5,682 nucleotides of DNA from Lachnospiraceae bacterium (GTDB lineage: Bacteria; Bacillota; Clostridia; Lachnospirales; Lachnospiraceae), in NCBI GenBank assembly GCA_003484785.1, contig DNAD01000101.1, positions 1 through 5,682 on the forward strand, read 5' to 3'. Of this stretch, positions 5,056 through 5,682 are shown piece after piece. Each line of letters begins with the position of its first letter. The stretch's first letter is position 1. Below the pieces are notes generated by a model. That model searched no databases and was not told the origin of the DNA. It saw only the letters and a list, made by a program, of their open reading frames with translations. The position numbers were made by a program, and so were the translations under genes.

Positions 5056-5682
5056 TTATGCGGCCGCTTTCTGTTTTCTGCAAAACTCACGGTATTTCCT
5101 ATTATACTCATATGATTTCCCGAAAATATTGTTTACAGCCGTGTATAGTAAAGGCTCTTTCCCCTGTATGACCCTCAGCTCTTCCTCAAACTCCTTCCCC
5201 AGCGGACAGCAGCTGCAGCCTGTCCGTTTAAATCCATAGACCGTATAGCAATCGCTGTTGCAGATGCCAAAAGCCTTTTCGTAGGCCCTCTTGTCCTCAT
5301 TCTTGTACCAGAATAAAGGCCTGTACTGTGCAACGCCATATTTTGTCGTAGAGGCGAAACAGCTTTTATAAGCCATCTTCCGGATTCCACCTTCCGCCCT
5401 CCGTACCCCGATCACGGAAAGCTCTATCCGTTCCTCCATATTATACCTTCTAGATACGGCTTTCTTTGCTCCCTCGCAGCATTGGGAAGATATAGCAAAC
5501 TCCGGCGGATGTTTAAGAAGGAAGGCTTTCAAATGCCTGTTCCGTGATATCTCAAAGAAGCTGCTGCTGTACCCCTCGTTCCGGTATTGGTTGCACCACC
5601 ACTTCAACGCACTCCCGCAGTCGGGATACAGCCTGGTCAGTTCCTCAAAAGGCCTGTCCTCCCATTGAAACCCGTTTTTCTG
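5056..5682 (-). CDS. Phosphoadenosine phosphosulfate reductase-like protein, C-terminal part
   Basis: The frame is open to the right window edge, so the gene starts outside; 208 residues are visible before the TAA at 5058-5056. A TTG at 5607 is an unlikely start, because conserved-looking sequence (FEELTRLYPDCGSALKWWCN) continues upstream of it. The visible part matches mobile-element proteins of the PAPS reductase/ATP-pyrophosphatase (PP-loop) superfamily. It has an ISSQCC motif (cysteines at 68-69), VIGVRRAEGGIR (90-101), YRPLFWY (120-126), and C145-Y-x-x-Y-G with R154-T-G-C156-x-C158-C159-P-x-G, followed by EEELRVI and the EYNRKYREF tail. The N-terminal SGGKD-type PP-loop expected for the family would be off the window. 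In this superfamily an adenylylated intermediate is formed or used. Stand-alone phage and plasmid members have no settled role. The clustered cysteines suggest a metal or iron-sulfur site, which is inference. Confidence 0.8.
   Translation of the reverse strand, partial: QKNGFQWEDRPFEELTRLYPDCGSALKWWCNQYRNEGYSSSFFEISRNRHLKAFLLKHPPEFAISSQCCEGAKKAVSRRYNMEERIELSVIGVRRAEGGIRKMAYKSCFASTTKYGVAQYRPLFWYKNEDKRAYEKAFGICNSDCYTVYGFKRTGCSCCPLGKEFEEELRVIQGKEPLLYTAVNNIFGKSYEYNRKYREFCRKQKAAA

Noticed and set aside
1..5682. CRISPR array, tRNA or insertion sequence
   Set aside because: I saw no regularly spaced direct repeats, no tRNA cloverleaf and no transposase or terminal inverted repeats on either strand.

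Overview
The window looks like the accessory part of a mobile genetic element (integrative conjugative element, plasmid or prophage) from a Gram-positive gut-type Firmicute, most likely a Clostridia/Lachnospiraceae relative. This rests on strong AGGAGG-type ribosome binding sites, tight gene packing, and a PcfK/AcrIIA9-like gene followed by a PcfJ-like gene. That pair is typical of conjugative elements and is named after genes of the enterococcal plasmid pCF10. The taxonomic call is inference from protein resemblance; no rRNA, tRNA or housekeeping gene is present.

Layout. Positions 2-190 (+) are the last 62 codons of an unrecognised gene. After a 42-base gap come the PcfK/AcrIIA9-like gene (233-811) and the PcfJ-like gene (808-2844), which overlap through ATGA and so are probably translationally coupled. 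A strong hairpin (2863-2896) separates them from a 278-residue unrecognised protein with a charged coiled coil (2936-3772). A small two-part acidic protein follows (3860-4246); it may have its own promoter, and a 14-codon ORF with a good Shine-Dalgarno sequence overlaps its start. The rightward group ends at a clear intrinsic terminator (4301-4347).

Positions 4348-4441 are non-coding and rich in inverted repeats. Beyond them two genes run leftward: a 170-residue unrecognised MGLFSWMF protein (4952-4440) and, upstream of it, the C-terminal 208 residues of a phosphoadenosine-phosphosulfate-reductase-like protein (5682-5056), cut by the window edge. An extended -10 promoter in the gap between them probably drives the small gene.

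How the genes may work together. The PcfK/AcrIIA9-like protein carries a sequence resembling a DNA sliding-clamp binding peptide (QMSIF) at its C-terminus, and PcfJ carries a four-cysteine zinc ribbon plus a conserved LHHCV...QxRGxxN module. The coupling suggests joint action on DNA during transfer or replication. Known AcrIIA9 biology adds the possibility of protecting the element from Cas9. The PP-loop-family gene could be part of a nucleotide or nucleic-acid modification function. No complete, named system can be assigned from this window alone.
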